From Molanna angustata (taxonomy: Eukaryota > Arthropoda > Insecta > Trichoptera > Molannidae), in assembly GCA_963576475.1 (NCBI GenBank), contig OY754972.1, positions 32,071,890 to 32,135,889 of the forward strand: a stretch of 64,000 bases of DNA, in the 5' to 3' direction. The notes below the pieces were generated by a model that worked only from the letters and a program-made list of their open reading frames with translations, ran no database searches and was not told the DNA's origin. Shown here one piece after another: positions 1 through 11,070 of this stretch. The stretch's first letter is position 1; each line of letters begins with the position of its first letter. A program made the translations under genes and the position numbers.

Positions 1-399
1 ATATAACGGTACCTTTTGTGTACTGTTCTGTAATATATATTTTTATTCCTGCGTTTCTGATTGTATTTTAATAATTCCTCTGGGCTGTGTTAAAGATCTT
101 GGGATGGATGATTGTGTGTGTTAGAGTTTGAAACTGGGTCATATTATTATGTTACCTCCTCACGTGCACGTCCTAACGTAATTGTGTCTAATGCAATAAT
201 TAAGTTCTGGTTTTATCTGATTGTCAGCTGAACGTGTGAACGACTGTTTCATATCAATTGAATCTTTAATTCGTATTCCGATCGTCGGATTAATTTTATT
301 ATCAGTTTTATTTGGTTTTTGATAAAACTCTTCGATTTAAATACAGACTTATGTTTTCACATAAAAGATGGCTATATCACTCGATATCGGGTAGAACGC
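1..399. other. AT-rich sequence, no gene seen
   Basis: No open frame with recognisable motifs, no splice-bounded exon and no repeat seen elsewhere in the window. Confidence 0.5.
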
Positions 400-868
400 C
401 AGAAATTAATTTAAAAAAAAGGACGTCCACTGCGATCTACTGGACGTACTTACTTTACTATCTATTCCAATACATAATACTGATTATTTTTACATCTTAG
501 TACAATCAGCAAGGCTTTGGAATAGTATAAGTCCTGATTTTACGTCGGCTATCTCATTAAAGTCACTCAAAAAAGGCAAAAGCAAAAATATTTATTTAAT
601 AACACCTGATTTCTTCTTCCATTCCTCCTCCTTATATTCTTTTTTTTGTTTTTATATTACTGTTCTTCTATTATCATTATTAAAAAATATATTTTCTGTT
701 TTTATCATGAAATACCTTATTGCCATAGTACACATTGTATTGTATATTATCATCATCATCAACTCTGGATGTTTGGAAGAAATTGCCGTTAGACAATAAA
801 CCTGCAAGTGTACAAATAATGTGTTCAAGAAGATAAATAAACAAATAAAATAAATAAATAAATCTTAT
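400..868 (+). mobile_element. Degenerate CR1-like LINE 3' end
   Basis: From 512 the + strand reads RLWNSISPDFTSAISLKSL. This parallels the C-terminus of the better preserved LINE copy at 35790-36700 (RLWNSLSPDIASSNSLSIF). The 3' tail at 768-868 contains TTTGGAAGAAATTGCC and ends in AAAT repeats, as that copy also does. The upstream reading frame is broken. Family membership is by comparison within the window; the CR1-like label is an inference. Confidence 0.55.
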
Positions 869-909
869 TTTTTTGTTCTAAAATGTCAAATTGTTATAGA
901 TTCCGTGCT

Positions 910-985
910 AAATAAATATTTGATATAGGACTTACTCATTGGTTGCCCGAAAAGCCATTCGATACAATAAAAAAATGAATGTGTT
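910..985 (+). mobile_element. SINE-1 tail fragment
   Basis: The stretch contains ATATTTGATATAGGAC followed by GGTTGCCCGAAAAGC and an A-rich end. This matches the tail of the full SINE-1 copy at 58841 (ATATTTGACATAGTACC, then GTTGCCCGAGAAGC). No tRNA-like head remains. Confidence 0.5.
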
Positions 986-1054
986 AATTGTTTTATTTTT
1001 TACAGTATTAATAACAAGTTGTACATGAATAATATAACACTCCATTAGAGGACC

Positions 1055-1160
1055 AATTGTAATTTGGAAGAAATCGCTATTTGGCGAGAAACTCGCCTTT
1101 TGTACACGAGGGGTGAGGAAGTGTTTTTCTTGTGTGTTCATAAAATAAATCTAATTTCAT
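1055..1160 (+). mobile_element. SINE-2 tail fragment
   Basis: TTGGAAGAAATCGCTATTTG followed by an ACTCGCC stretch and GGGGTGAGGAAGTG matches the tail of the SINE-2 copies at 38218, 38805 and 56285. There is no tRNA-like head. Because the CR1-like LINE shares this tail, a LINE origin is also possible, but the GGTGnGGAAGTG part is SINE-2-specific. Confidence 0.5.
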
Positions 1161-2525
1161 GTTGGTGCATATTTGTCCTATCGTTTATTCGTTTCATAAA
1201 AACAAATTTTATCTTCAACATATTTTTTTGATAAGCTTCGAATCGTTATGTGAATGTCATTACCGGTTTTATCAATAATATAGCAATTTTGATTAAAAAT
1301 AATGTTGTTCGTCCCCATTAAAATTTTAAATATACGTTGGCCCCCTCGCGTCGTTCCAGAATTCTTCAGCTAATGTTTTTTGCTGTGAAAATGTTTATCT
1401 ATTAGGTCCAATAATGTTTCACAACTCGGGCAAGTTGGTTGAATTTTCCCAAAACGATTGTCAACCATTCAATCAATTAATAATGTGTTGTTATTATAAT
1501 GATTGCATAACACAGACATAAACTTTGTTCATCCTCCATAATATTATTAGATACACAGGCGGAAGATGTAAATAGTAAAAAATATTCCAAAGTGCTTAAT
1601 GATCGGGGCGGACTTTTACAAGATTCTGGACCAATCTATTTATTATATTATCCTCTTTTAATCTTTACCTTCGTTCATAGAGATAACCCGCCATGTTTAA
1701 TACACGCATATATGTATAATTAACTTTAACTACTTTGGTTATCTTGGCCTGTGTTATGTTCTGATAATACACTTCTTACACAGGAGAATCTCTCAACGTA
1801 TCTATTCAAAGAATTATATTATGATATAGGTAAGACTTTCTTGTGGAATACGAAGTTATTGCGTGATTAAAGATGTTAAATTAAGATTATTCAGTGGCTG
1901 TAAGTTTATGAAATCTCAATGTAATTACAAGTTATACGTTTATATCAAATGTTCCTAGGATTATCACTGTATACCTATGGTAATAAATTAATTACAATTC
2001 TAACGGAACAACTTGCATACATGACTGTAGACATTCATTTTTTTTTATTTGCAATGTAATTCTATATAGAATAGATATCAAACACTGAATGATATTGCAG
2101 TGCTGAAAATTTTCAAATTTCTTTTAGGACAAGATTTTAAAGTTAAAATCTAATAATACTTTATCTAGGCAGATATCAAAATTATATTAAGTTTATAAAA
2201 AGCTTTTAATTTTAGGTATCTTTTTGAAATTGACTACATCGACTAGGTATTGTTTGATCGGCAAGCATTCTATCAATTAAAAACTGTATGATAAACTATT
2301 TAGAGGAAAGCAAAAAAATGAATCTATAGTTTATATTAATTTTGAAGAGAAAGGTCGTTTCTATAATATGTTTTGTTATTGAGAAGTTTATTAAAGCTAC
2401 AAGCGTGTAAAGAATAAGGCTATCTATCCTCGGAATTCCAGCTTGACTTGAATTTTCGCAATTTCTACCTATTTAAAGTTTTTTTAGGTTGAACACAAAA
2501 AAAATATGTCGGTTGTTTTTGTCGG
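1161..2525. other. AT-rich sequence, no gene seen
   Basis: No coding signal or repeat shared with the rest of the window was recognised. Confidence 0.5.
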
Positions 2526-2920
2526 TTGAACGATTCGAAGGTATTAGGGTGTCATGATATTCAAGAGAGATATCGCGGTAACCCGTTTCTAAGAATAATC
2601 GGTTCACGTCTCCGATCGACCCATCATTATTACTCAATGTATCAGGATATCATGACAAACGTAGGCGATCCAACAATCGCTTTGCCGGCCGCTATGCATA
2701 TATCGGGAGCCGATTGTGAATCTACCGTTTCTCTCTTTCGCCACGGGCAACACGAGACCTTTTTTACCGGTCTCGTATCCTTTCAGGATTCCAAATCATT
2801 TTGTAATAATAATCTTTTCCTCGAGCCATGTAATTATTTAAACACGGGTCGCTATAATCTGTGTTCGATCGCGATCTCTTTGTATTCATGTAATCCTGAT
2901 TAATTCGGTTCAAATAATAT
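2526..2920. other. GC-richer unique segment; possible exon or conserved element
   Basis: This segment is clearly more GC-rich and complex than its AT-rich surroundings and has no relative in the window. The + strand is open for 125 codons (2526-2903, no ATG at the start). The - strand frame ending at 2764 reads NNYMARGKDYYYKMIWNPER, which looks protein-like, and the bases after it (CG followed by GTAAAA in - orientation) could be a weak splice donor. I do not recognise either product. The - strand exon is the better candidate, but a conserved regulatory element explains the composition equally well. Confidence 0.25.
2752..2776. other. Perfect 8-bp stem-loop
   Basis: ACGAGACC (2752-2759) and GGTCTCGT (2769-2776) are perfect inverted copies around a 9-base loop. 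They lie inside the GC-richer segment. The stem is short, so function is unproven. Confidence 0.5.
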
Positions 2921-3117
2921 TTTTTTGCCTTAATAAAAATAACAAAAAATCTTACGGAACAGCGATAATTCCATAGATAATATAGATTATTAAATAAAAT
3001 AATGAACAAAAATAAACGTCGACTAAATAATAATGGAAAGATTAACTGAATTATAGGTTAAAAATATTGATATATCGGACTGTTTTTAGAAGATCATGCT
3101 AAATCTGTGCATTCATA

Positions 3118-3134
3118 CAATAGGCATGATGACT
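3118..3134 (+). repeat. Left terminal inverted repeat of the ISL2EU element
   Basis: CAATAGGCATGATGACT pairs with 14539-14555 with two mismatches. Imperfect similarity continues inward, including TTATAGT and the TGACGTCA region. Confidence 0.6.
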
Positions 3135-3294
3135 AATTTTGAGAAACTATCCCACGATGTTTTTACGCATCCACTGTTTTCAAATATATATACGTTTCTA
3201 CATAAAATAAAGGTTTAGTAGCAAAAATCGCCATTTCAAAATCAAATTTGACATTTACACCAAAAAACGCTTATAGTACAATGGCGTCTGTCAG

Positions 3295-3302
3295 TGACGT
3301 CA
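3295..3302 (+). promoter_or_regulatory. CRE-like TGACGTCA upstream of the transposase gene
   Basis: The palindromic TGACGTCA lies 68 bases upstream of the transposase ATG and is followed by TATTGTA nine bases further on. The same arrangement occurs upstream of the YqaJ gene at the other end. In animals this motif binds CREB/ATF bZIP factors. That it drives these genes is an inference from position and duplication. Confidence 0.45.
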
Positions 3303-3924
3303 TGGTATTGTAAACTGCGTATCAACTGTATGTATTCGAGCAGTAAATTCGACGATTTGTGCATTTAAAATGAATTCAAAAGTGTATAAGTGATGTGCGG
3401 TCCCTCAATGTACAAACACGTCGATAAAAACACCTAATAAGGTATTTGTTTTCGTCCCACGCGAAAAAAAAACGAGGAATAAGTGGTTAAATCTCGCACG
3501 GCGAAACACAGCAAGTGTATGTGAAAATTCTCCACTATATTTCTGTGAAGACCATTTTGATGTAAGTTTTTACTTTATATCATATATTATAAACAATACG
3601 TATATCTAATAATCTTGTCAGCTAATTTATTTATTATCTAAATGACGCTTAATAAAGACAATAACTTTTTAGGTTAAGTTTCATTTCTTTATTGTTATTA
3701 TCCACCACGGTTTACTTTATGAGTCATTTATTTGTTTCAGTTGCCAAATGATATGGAGAACTATATTCAATACCTTGTGATGGGCTCAGTGTCGCAAGTG
3801 CGTATGAAACCAGGGTGTATTCCCAAAAAATTTGAATGCCAATCAGATCGAAGGAAACGAACATCTACCACTACAACTACAAAACGACAATATATGCTGA
3901 AGAAACAAAGGATGATGCTAATTG

Positions 3925-5138
3925 AAGAATGTGAAAAAGATTTATTAGAAAGAAATACAATTACAAAACATGTAGAACCTTCATCTGACAGATCAGGTAA
4001 GATACATAATATACCTTTTTCAAACAAAAGTTTGAACTCTACAATATTTGATTAGATGTGTGACCTATTATTTGATCAGATGCAAATATAAGTGCAACTA
4101 TAATCTGTCTGTCGACCTGTCATTCCATGCAGAAACATAGGGAGATGCGCATGATATTGACTGCGATACAATATTCCAACGTAGAAACTCTGTAACGTAA
4201 TATGTGCAGTCAAACTATAATATTTACTCACATAAATAGTTTGGTCGAGCTATTGTATGGGAATGAGTATTCTATAGTTTTATTATTATTCTATGATTCC
4301 GATGTAGAAACTTTGTAACGCAATATGTGCAGTGCAATCCAACTATAATATTTACTCACATAAATAATTTATAATTGATAAGTTTTTTTTTTCAGTTTTG
4401 CACACAGTTGAAGAAAGTGAAAAGGATTTAATAGAAAGAAGTACAATTACAAAACATGTAGAACCTTCATCTGACAAATCAGGTAAGAAACATGTACATA
4501 TCTTTTTTCAAGAAAAGTTTCTGAACTCTACAATATTTGCTTTGATGTGTGACCTATTATTTGATCAGATTCAAAAATAAGTGCAACTATAATCTATCTA
4601 TCGACCTGTCATTCCATGCAGGAACATAGGGAGATATCATAGAATAATAATAGTATAGAATACTCTTTAGCCTGCAGTAAACGCTACTGCTTTATGTTGA
4701 CTAATTTGGTCAACATTTTGCTACGAGCGTTCAGTAATCATTTGGCCGTCTACGTGATACGTTCTCCAAATAGGGAATTTTTTAACTGCTTGCAAAATTA
4801 TTTACGCAGTCATAACGAGTATACTATACGAACAATGTCTACCAGCAGAGTCATACATATATTGACACGAGCTGGTCAATAAAACGGCTTAACTTTTTCA
4901 GCGAGCTATTGTATGGGAATGAGTATTCTATAGTTTTATTATTATTCTATGATTCCGATGTAGAAACTTTGTAACGCAATATGTGCAGTGCAATCCAACT
5001 ATAATATTTACTCACATAAATAATTTATAATTGATAAGTTTTTTTTTTCAGTTTTGCACACAGTTGAAGAAAGTGAAAAGGATTTAATAGAAAGGAGTAC
5101 AATTACAAAACATGTAGAACCTTCATCTGACAGATCAG
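3925..5138 (+). repeat. Tandemly multiplied transposase exon block
   Basis: The 3' part of exon 2 (3925-3996), exon 3 (4396-4482) and exon 4 (5052-5138) are near copies ending in the peptide TITKHVEPSSD. Exons 3 and 4 are each exactly 87 bases with phase 1 at both ends. Surrounding intron is copied too: the GTGTGACCTATTATTTGATC stretch recurs near 4061, 4550 and 5210, and TTTTGCACACAG follows three acceptors (4396, 5052, 5419). The blocks arose by tandem duplication and keep the reading frame. Confidence 0.8.
4636..4905. other. Extra segment within the third transposase intron
   Basis: The intron between exons 3 and 4 is about 200 bases longer than its sister introns. The added sequence between the duplicated GGAACATAGGGAGA and GAGCTATTGTATGGGAATGA blocks has no counterpart elsewhere. 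It may be a small insertion or an old intron segment lost from the other copies. Confidence 0.4.
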
Positions 5139-6596
5139 GTAAGATACATGTACATATCTTTTTTCAAGAAAAGTTTCTGAACTCTACAATATTTGCTTAT
5201 GTAGATGTGTGACCTATTATTTGATCAGATGCAAAAATAAGTGCAACTATAATCTATCTATCGACCTGTCATTCCATGCAGGAACATAGGGAGAGGCATG
5301 ATATTGACTGCGATACAATATTCCAATGTAGAAACTTTGTAACGCAATACGTGCAGTGCAATCCAACTATAATATTTACTCACATAAAAAGTTTATTATT
5401 GATAATTTTTTTTTTCAGTTTTGCACACAGCCAAAGATCTACAAGATAAAACAGCTGATAAATCAATACAAGTATTCATAGCAAAAAAAAAAAGAAGTAA
5501 AGCCATCCAAACAGAAAATAGATTAGTAAGCCATATGACATCACCATTGAAATCTAATCTTCAGTCTGTTTCTACTTCTCCATTTAAAGTTAAAAGTGTT
5601 GCTCCCAATAAAATATGTACCACGGAAGTTCAATCAGATTCTGATATTTCATATACACCGTCATCAACCAAATATTCCCAAGAATGTGCTTCAGACTGCA
5701 GTGAATTAATTGAAGCTGAAAAAAAACAAGAGGCATCAAATATTCTTAAATATACAGTGATTAAAATTATGAAAAATCCACGTACTTACATTGGAATTCC
5801 TATAGACTGCTACTACTTAATAGACTTAATTGAAAAACAGACAAGTATTCCTGCTAACCATGTATTAATGTGTTTAAAAAAGATTAGATTGAATAGCTCA
5901 TTTAGAGAACTCGCTTATGATTTTTCCTTGAACTCGACACATGCAAGCAAAATATTTTTAAAAAATGTTCCTGTATTGGCAAGTGTAATGCGTCCTTTTA
6001 TTGTGCAACTCAATAAAGAAATCACAAAAAGGAATTTGCCAATAGCTTTCAGGCACAAGTATCATAATGTGAGTTGCATTATTGACTGCTTAGAAATAGA
6101 GGTGCAAAAGCCTTCCAAGACTGTCAATCAAGCTCTTTCATGGTCGGACTATAAAAAAGCCAACACCATAAAATATCTTGTGGCCTGTACACCAAATGGT
6201 TTGGTAAATTATATTTCACCAGGTTATGGAGGGAGAATAACAGATACATGTTTAGTTGAATCGTGTGATTTTTTAAAGTGTTTGCAACCAGGTATGTGTG
6301 TGATGGCTGATAGAGGATTCAAGCATGTAGAGCTACATTTACGTAAGCAGGGAGTACAACTTGTACGACCTCCGAGTGTTGTTACTGGAGCCAAACTCTC
6401 AAAAAATGAAGCAAGGGAAACTAAACAAATTGCCAGTTTGCGAATACATATCGAGAGAGTAATACGCCGCCTACGAGAATTTGCCATGTTAAAGCCTCAT
6501 GCATGTTTAAACCATAATTTAGTCAAATTACTTGATGATATTATTACAATTGCCTGTGGTTTAATAAATTTGCAAGATTCTCTTATAAAGTAAATA

Positions 6597-7904
6597 AAAC
6601 TACTAAATTTCTTATTCAATACAAATTTATTTCATTTTTTTCTATTGTTTTTTTATATTATTTAACAAAATATACTACAAGGTAAATTAATCAATGATTT
6701 AAAAGAAAAGTCACATATTTATTGAGCTCATACATCTGTTTTATTATACAGAACTAAAAAACGCTACATCTATAATAGTTATACAGAAAATCACAAAAAT
6801 CTGGGCTAAGTCAAAAAATGCAGGAGGAAAATAAGCAATGTACACTGGTACTTGTTTTTTTAATTTTCATTATATTTAATCAGGGGGAAGTATTTGTGAG
6901 TTTTAATTTAGTAACACTGCTACCTAAAAAATAAAAATAATTACACCAATATATCCTTTTGATTTCATCTTATCGTGTGAAATAGCTTTCAGTGTAGAGT
7001 TATAATTAGTAAACCTGTCATTATTGCATCCAGTTTCTTGTCTTGGCCAAATGGATCCACGTCCATTGTCAGAGTGATTAAATTATTTTTTGTATTAATA
7101 ACAACATTTGTCATTAATATTAATATACTCTTTTACTGTCATTATTTCTTGTATTTATAATTTGTGCTATTATTTTCCATCATAATAAAAACTCTTTCTA
7201 CATTTCTATTTTTACTGAAAACTTGTTGGGTGCGTGTTAAATTAATATTTGACATAGTACCTGTTATTTACCAGAGAAGCAATATAAAATAAAATAAATT
7301 AAATTTTTATTACTTGCATTTATAACTTGTATTTGTCATAATTATTAATGTGCTCTGTTTTACAGTTCTATTTTTACAAATAATTATTTATTGTATTTAT
7401 TACTTGTGCTACTGTTATTTGTCATAATTAATAATGGGCCTTTTTTACGTTTCAATTTTACTGTCGATTGTTTTTTTTTTGCTTCACAACTTGTCGCTAA
7501 AAATATGCTTTTATTTACTTTACTATTTTTACTGTGAATAACTTTTATGTATTTTATAACTATGCGTTTATTTTCATAATCAATGTTATGCTCAAATTTG
7601 AATCTATAATATTATATATTTTTTAAATAGCTAATTGTATTTATTCTCTTTCATTCCTATATTTGTCTCTACATATATTTTTAATTGTGTGCTTTTATGT
7701 GTTTTTGGTATTTGACATACATATTTGTGTTTTTGGTATTTGACATACATATTTGAATTGTTATCTTTTTTATTAATATATTTATAAATAAAAAAAAAAT
7801 ACATATTTAAACCTGTTCTAAAGATAATATATCATGTTTGTATTTTATTCCTTACCCATAGGTAAATATAACTAACTACATGCATATACAACAAGAATTT
7901 CTTG
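6597..7904. other. AT-rich spacer between the two transposon genes
   Basis: Apart from one SINE-1 tail fragment (7222-7300) I see only AT-rich sequence, with several loosely repeated TATTACTTGTGCTA-like phrases between 7130 and 7440. No open frame is convincing. Confidence 0.5.
7222..7300 (+). mobile_element. SINE-1 tail fragment inside the ISL2EU element
   Basis: TTGGGTGCGTGTTAAATTAA, then ATATTTGACATAGTACCTGT, then GAGAAGCAATAT matches the SINE-1 tail at 58985-59180 closely. No tRNA-like head is attached. Confidence 0.65.
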
Positions 7905-10420
7905 TCCTTTGACAACATTAATATACCATCGGTTAAAAATTAAGTTCAAAATAATGAATTTTTGAATGAAAAAAAGTACATAATATATAACAGGTGAGAT
8001 TTATTAAAGGCAAATATGATTTCATATTGATATTACATGTTTAAAGAGCTTTAACTCATAGTTCATTACTTTTCTGAAAGCAATGTTATATTTCTTCACA
8101 ATAATATTAGGTCTCAAAACATTCAAAATGCTCTCAAGATCTGGAAAATAAAGCTAATCTATTTTTGTTTAAATAATGTATGCAACATAAACAATCTACA
8201 CCAAACTGCAATTAGATTTTGACAACATTAATAGAAAAATACACCATCGGTTAAAAATTAAGTTCATAATAATGAATTTTATAATGAAAAAAATATATAT
8301 TTATATAATATATACATTGCAGGTGAAATTTATTTGCAACTTTGACTTCATTATTGATATTACATGTTTAAAGAGCTTTAACTCATAGTTCATTACTTTT
8401 CTGAAAGCAATGTTATATTTCTTCACAATAATATTAGGTCTCAAAACATTCAAAATGCTCTCAAGATCTGGAAAATAAAGCTAATCTATTTTTGTTTAAA
8501 TAATGTATGCAACATAAACAATCTACACCAAACTGCAATTAGATTTTGACAACATTAATAGAAAAATACACCATCGGTTAAAAATTAAGTTCATAATAAT
8601 GAATTTTATAATGAAAAAAATATATATTTATATAATATATACATTGCAGGTGAAATTTATTTGCAACTTTGACTTCATTATTGATATTACATGTTTAAAG
8701 AGCTTTAACTCATAGTTCATTACTTTTCTGAAAGCAATGTTATATTTCTTCACAATAATATTAGGTCTCAAAACATTCAAAATGCTCTCAAGATCTGGAA
8801 AATAAAGCTAATCTATTTTTGTTTACATAATGTATGCAACATAAACAATCTACACCAAATTGCAATTAGATTTTGACAACATTAATAGGAAAATACACCA
8901 TCGGTTAAAAATTAAGTTCATAATAATGAATTTTAGAATGAAAAAAATATATATTTATATAATATATTATACATTGCAGGTGAAATTTATTTGCAAATTT
9001 GACTTCAAATTGATATTACATGTTTAAAGAGCTTTAACTCATAGTTCATTACTTTTCTGAAAGCAATGTTATATTTCTTCACAATAATATTAGGTCTCAA
9101 AACATTCAAAATGCTCTCAAGATCTGGAAAATAAAGCTAATCTATTTTTGTTTACATAATGTATGCAACATAAACAATCTACACCAAACTGCAATTAGAT
9201 TTTGACAACATTAATAGGAAAATACACCATCGGTTAAAAATTAAGTTCATAATAATGAATTTTAGAATGAAAAAAATATATATTTATATAATATATTATA
9301 CATTGCAGGTGAAATTTATTTGCAAATTTGACTTCAAATTGATATTACATGTTTAAAGAGCTTTAACTCATAGTTCATTACTTTTCTGAAAGCAATGTTA
9401 TATTTCTTCACAATAATATTAGGTCTCAAAACATTCAAAATGCTCTCAAGATCTGGAAAATAAAGCTAATCTATTTTTGTTTACATAATGTATGCAACAT
9501 AAACAATCTACACCAAACTGCAATTAGATTTTGACAACATTAATAGGAAAATACACCATCGGTTAAAAATTAAGTTCATAATAATGAATTTTAGAATGAA
9601 AAAAATATATATTTATATAATATATTATACATTGCAGGTGAAATTTATTTGCAAATTTGACTTCAAATTGATATTACATGTTTAAAGAGCTTTAACTCAT
9701 AGTTCATTACTTTTCTGAAAGCAATGTTATATTTCTTCACAATAATATTAGGTCTCAAAACATTCAAAATGCTCTCAAGATCTGGAAAATAAAGCTAATC
9801 TATTTTTGTTTACATAATGTATGCAACATAAACAATCTACACCAAACTGCAATTAGATTTTGACAACATTAATAGGAAAATACACCATCGGTTAAAAATT
9901 AAGTTCATAATAATGAATTTTAGAATGAAAAAAATATATATTTATATAATATATTATACATTGCAGGTGAAATTTATTTGCAAATTTGACTTCAAATTGA
10001 TATTACATGTTTAAAGAGCTTTAACTCATAGTTCATTACTTTTCTGAAAGCAATGTTATATTTCTTCACAATAATATTAGGTCTCAAAACATTCAAAATG
10101 CTCTCAAGATCTGGAAAATAAAGCTAATCTATTTTTGTTTACATAATGTATGCAACATAAACAATCTACACCAAACTGCAATTAGATTTTGACAACATTA
10201 ATAGGAAAATACACCATCGGTTAAAAATTAAGTTCATAATAAGAATTTTTTAATGAAAAAAATATATATTTATATAATATACATATACATTGCAGGTGAA
10301 ATTTATTTGCAAATTTGACTTCATATTGATATTACATGTTTAAAGAGCTTTAACTTATAGTTCATTACTTTTCTGAAGATAATGTTATATTTTTCTTCAC
10401 TATAATATTAGGTCTGAAAA
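7905..10420. repeat. Satellite-like array, about 7.6 copies of a 327-329-bp unit
   Basis: The anchor GACAACATTAAT starts at 7911, 8221, 8548, 8875, 9204, 9533, 9862 and 10191, giving spacings of 310, 327, 327, 329, 329, 329 and 329. The central units are almost identical and the first and last are diverged, the usual sign of expansion by unequal exchange. Each unit contains CATCGGTTAAAAATTAAG and an AT palindrome-rich stretch. The array lies between the 3' ends of the two convergent transposon genes and stops about 35 bases short of the YqaJ stop codon. No coding frame runs through it. Confidence 0.95.
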
Positions 10421-10710
10421 AATATATTTTTATTCATTTCTGAATTTTATTTACCTATAATACACTTTGGTACAACAATGGATATATATGAACTTTCCAT
10501 AATGATGATAAAGTTTCAATGAAATCACACACGTATTCTTCATCATATATCACACACAAAATTTCTACATTCTTTGTTTCGGTGTAGTTATAATCAGCTA
10601 CACAAAAGTAACCTTTTTGATGTCCGGTCAAATACATCTGTATTTGCATCTGTGCATTATATTTTTGTGTAGGTTTACCATCTTTAATATAATTTTGATG
10701 GGTCATTGCA

Positions 10711-10724
10711 CTCATGGGACACTT
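10711..10724. repeat. Target-site duplication, left copy
   Basis: CTCATGGGACACTT is identical to 12664-12677. It is followed directly by the poly-T run that is the LINE tail read on the + strand. Confidence 0.9.
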
Positions 10725-11035
10725 TTTTTTTTTTTTTTTTATAAGTTTATTTGGCAGAACTATTATTTATAGGTATAGTTTCCTGCCATTTACAAGTATA
10801 TTATTGTAGTATATACAGTTGATGAGCCACGTCGTGTGGTGGCACACACACACACACACAAGCAGATTTGTAACAATAACACAAAATTATTAGGATATCA
10901 GTGGCGGAGAGTGAAAATATAATTTAAGCAAAGAATTCAATAAATGATATCTAAACCGAACAATGTTACCAATTATAAAATAAAATAAGATTTGTTAAAG
11001 TAAAAATCCCTTATTGGGCAAACCAAAGAACACAC

Positions 11036-11070
<35 letters not shown>

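Larger units (their letters stand above)
3370..6593 (+). pseudogene. THAP / HTH / DDE_Tnp_4 transposase gene, premature stop
   Basis: The exons I infer are 3370-3561, 3741-3996, 4396-4482, 5052-5138 and 5419-6593. Each has a GT donor and a T-rich AG acceptor, and the joined frame is about 598 codons. Exon 1 and the start of exon 2 encode a C2CH THAP DNA-binding finger: CAVPQC, then YFCEDHFD, then LPNDMENY. Exons 2-4 carry a charged linker repeat. Exon 5 holds an HTH_Tnp_4-like region (residues about 348-398) and a DDE_Tnp_4 core with candidate catalytic Asp at about 430 (CIIDCLE), Asp at about 505 (VMADRGF) and Glu at about 553 (RIHIERV). Its role would be cutting and moving the element. The defect is an in-frame TGA at 3391-3393, codon 8, immediately before the first zinc-ligand Cys; the rest is open. 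The stop codon runs into AAATAAA, a likely polyadenylation signal. The family assignment is secure; the exon ends are good predictions. Confidence 0.82.

Noticed and set aside
6224..6487. 87-codon - strand frame within the transposase exon
   Set aside because: It is antisense to a clear DDE domain.
7905..10420. CRISPR-like array
   Set aside because: The units are about 328 bp with no short unique spacers and the DNA is eukaryotic; it is a satellite-type array.
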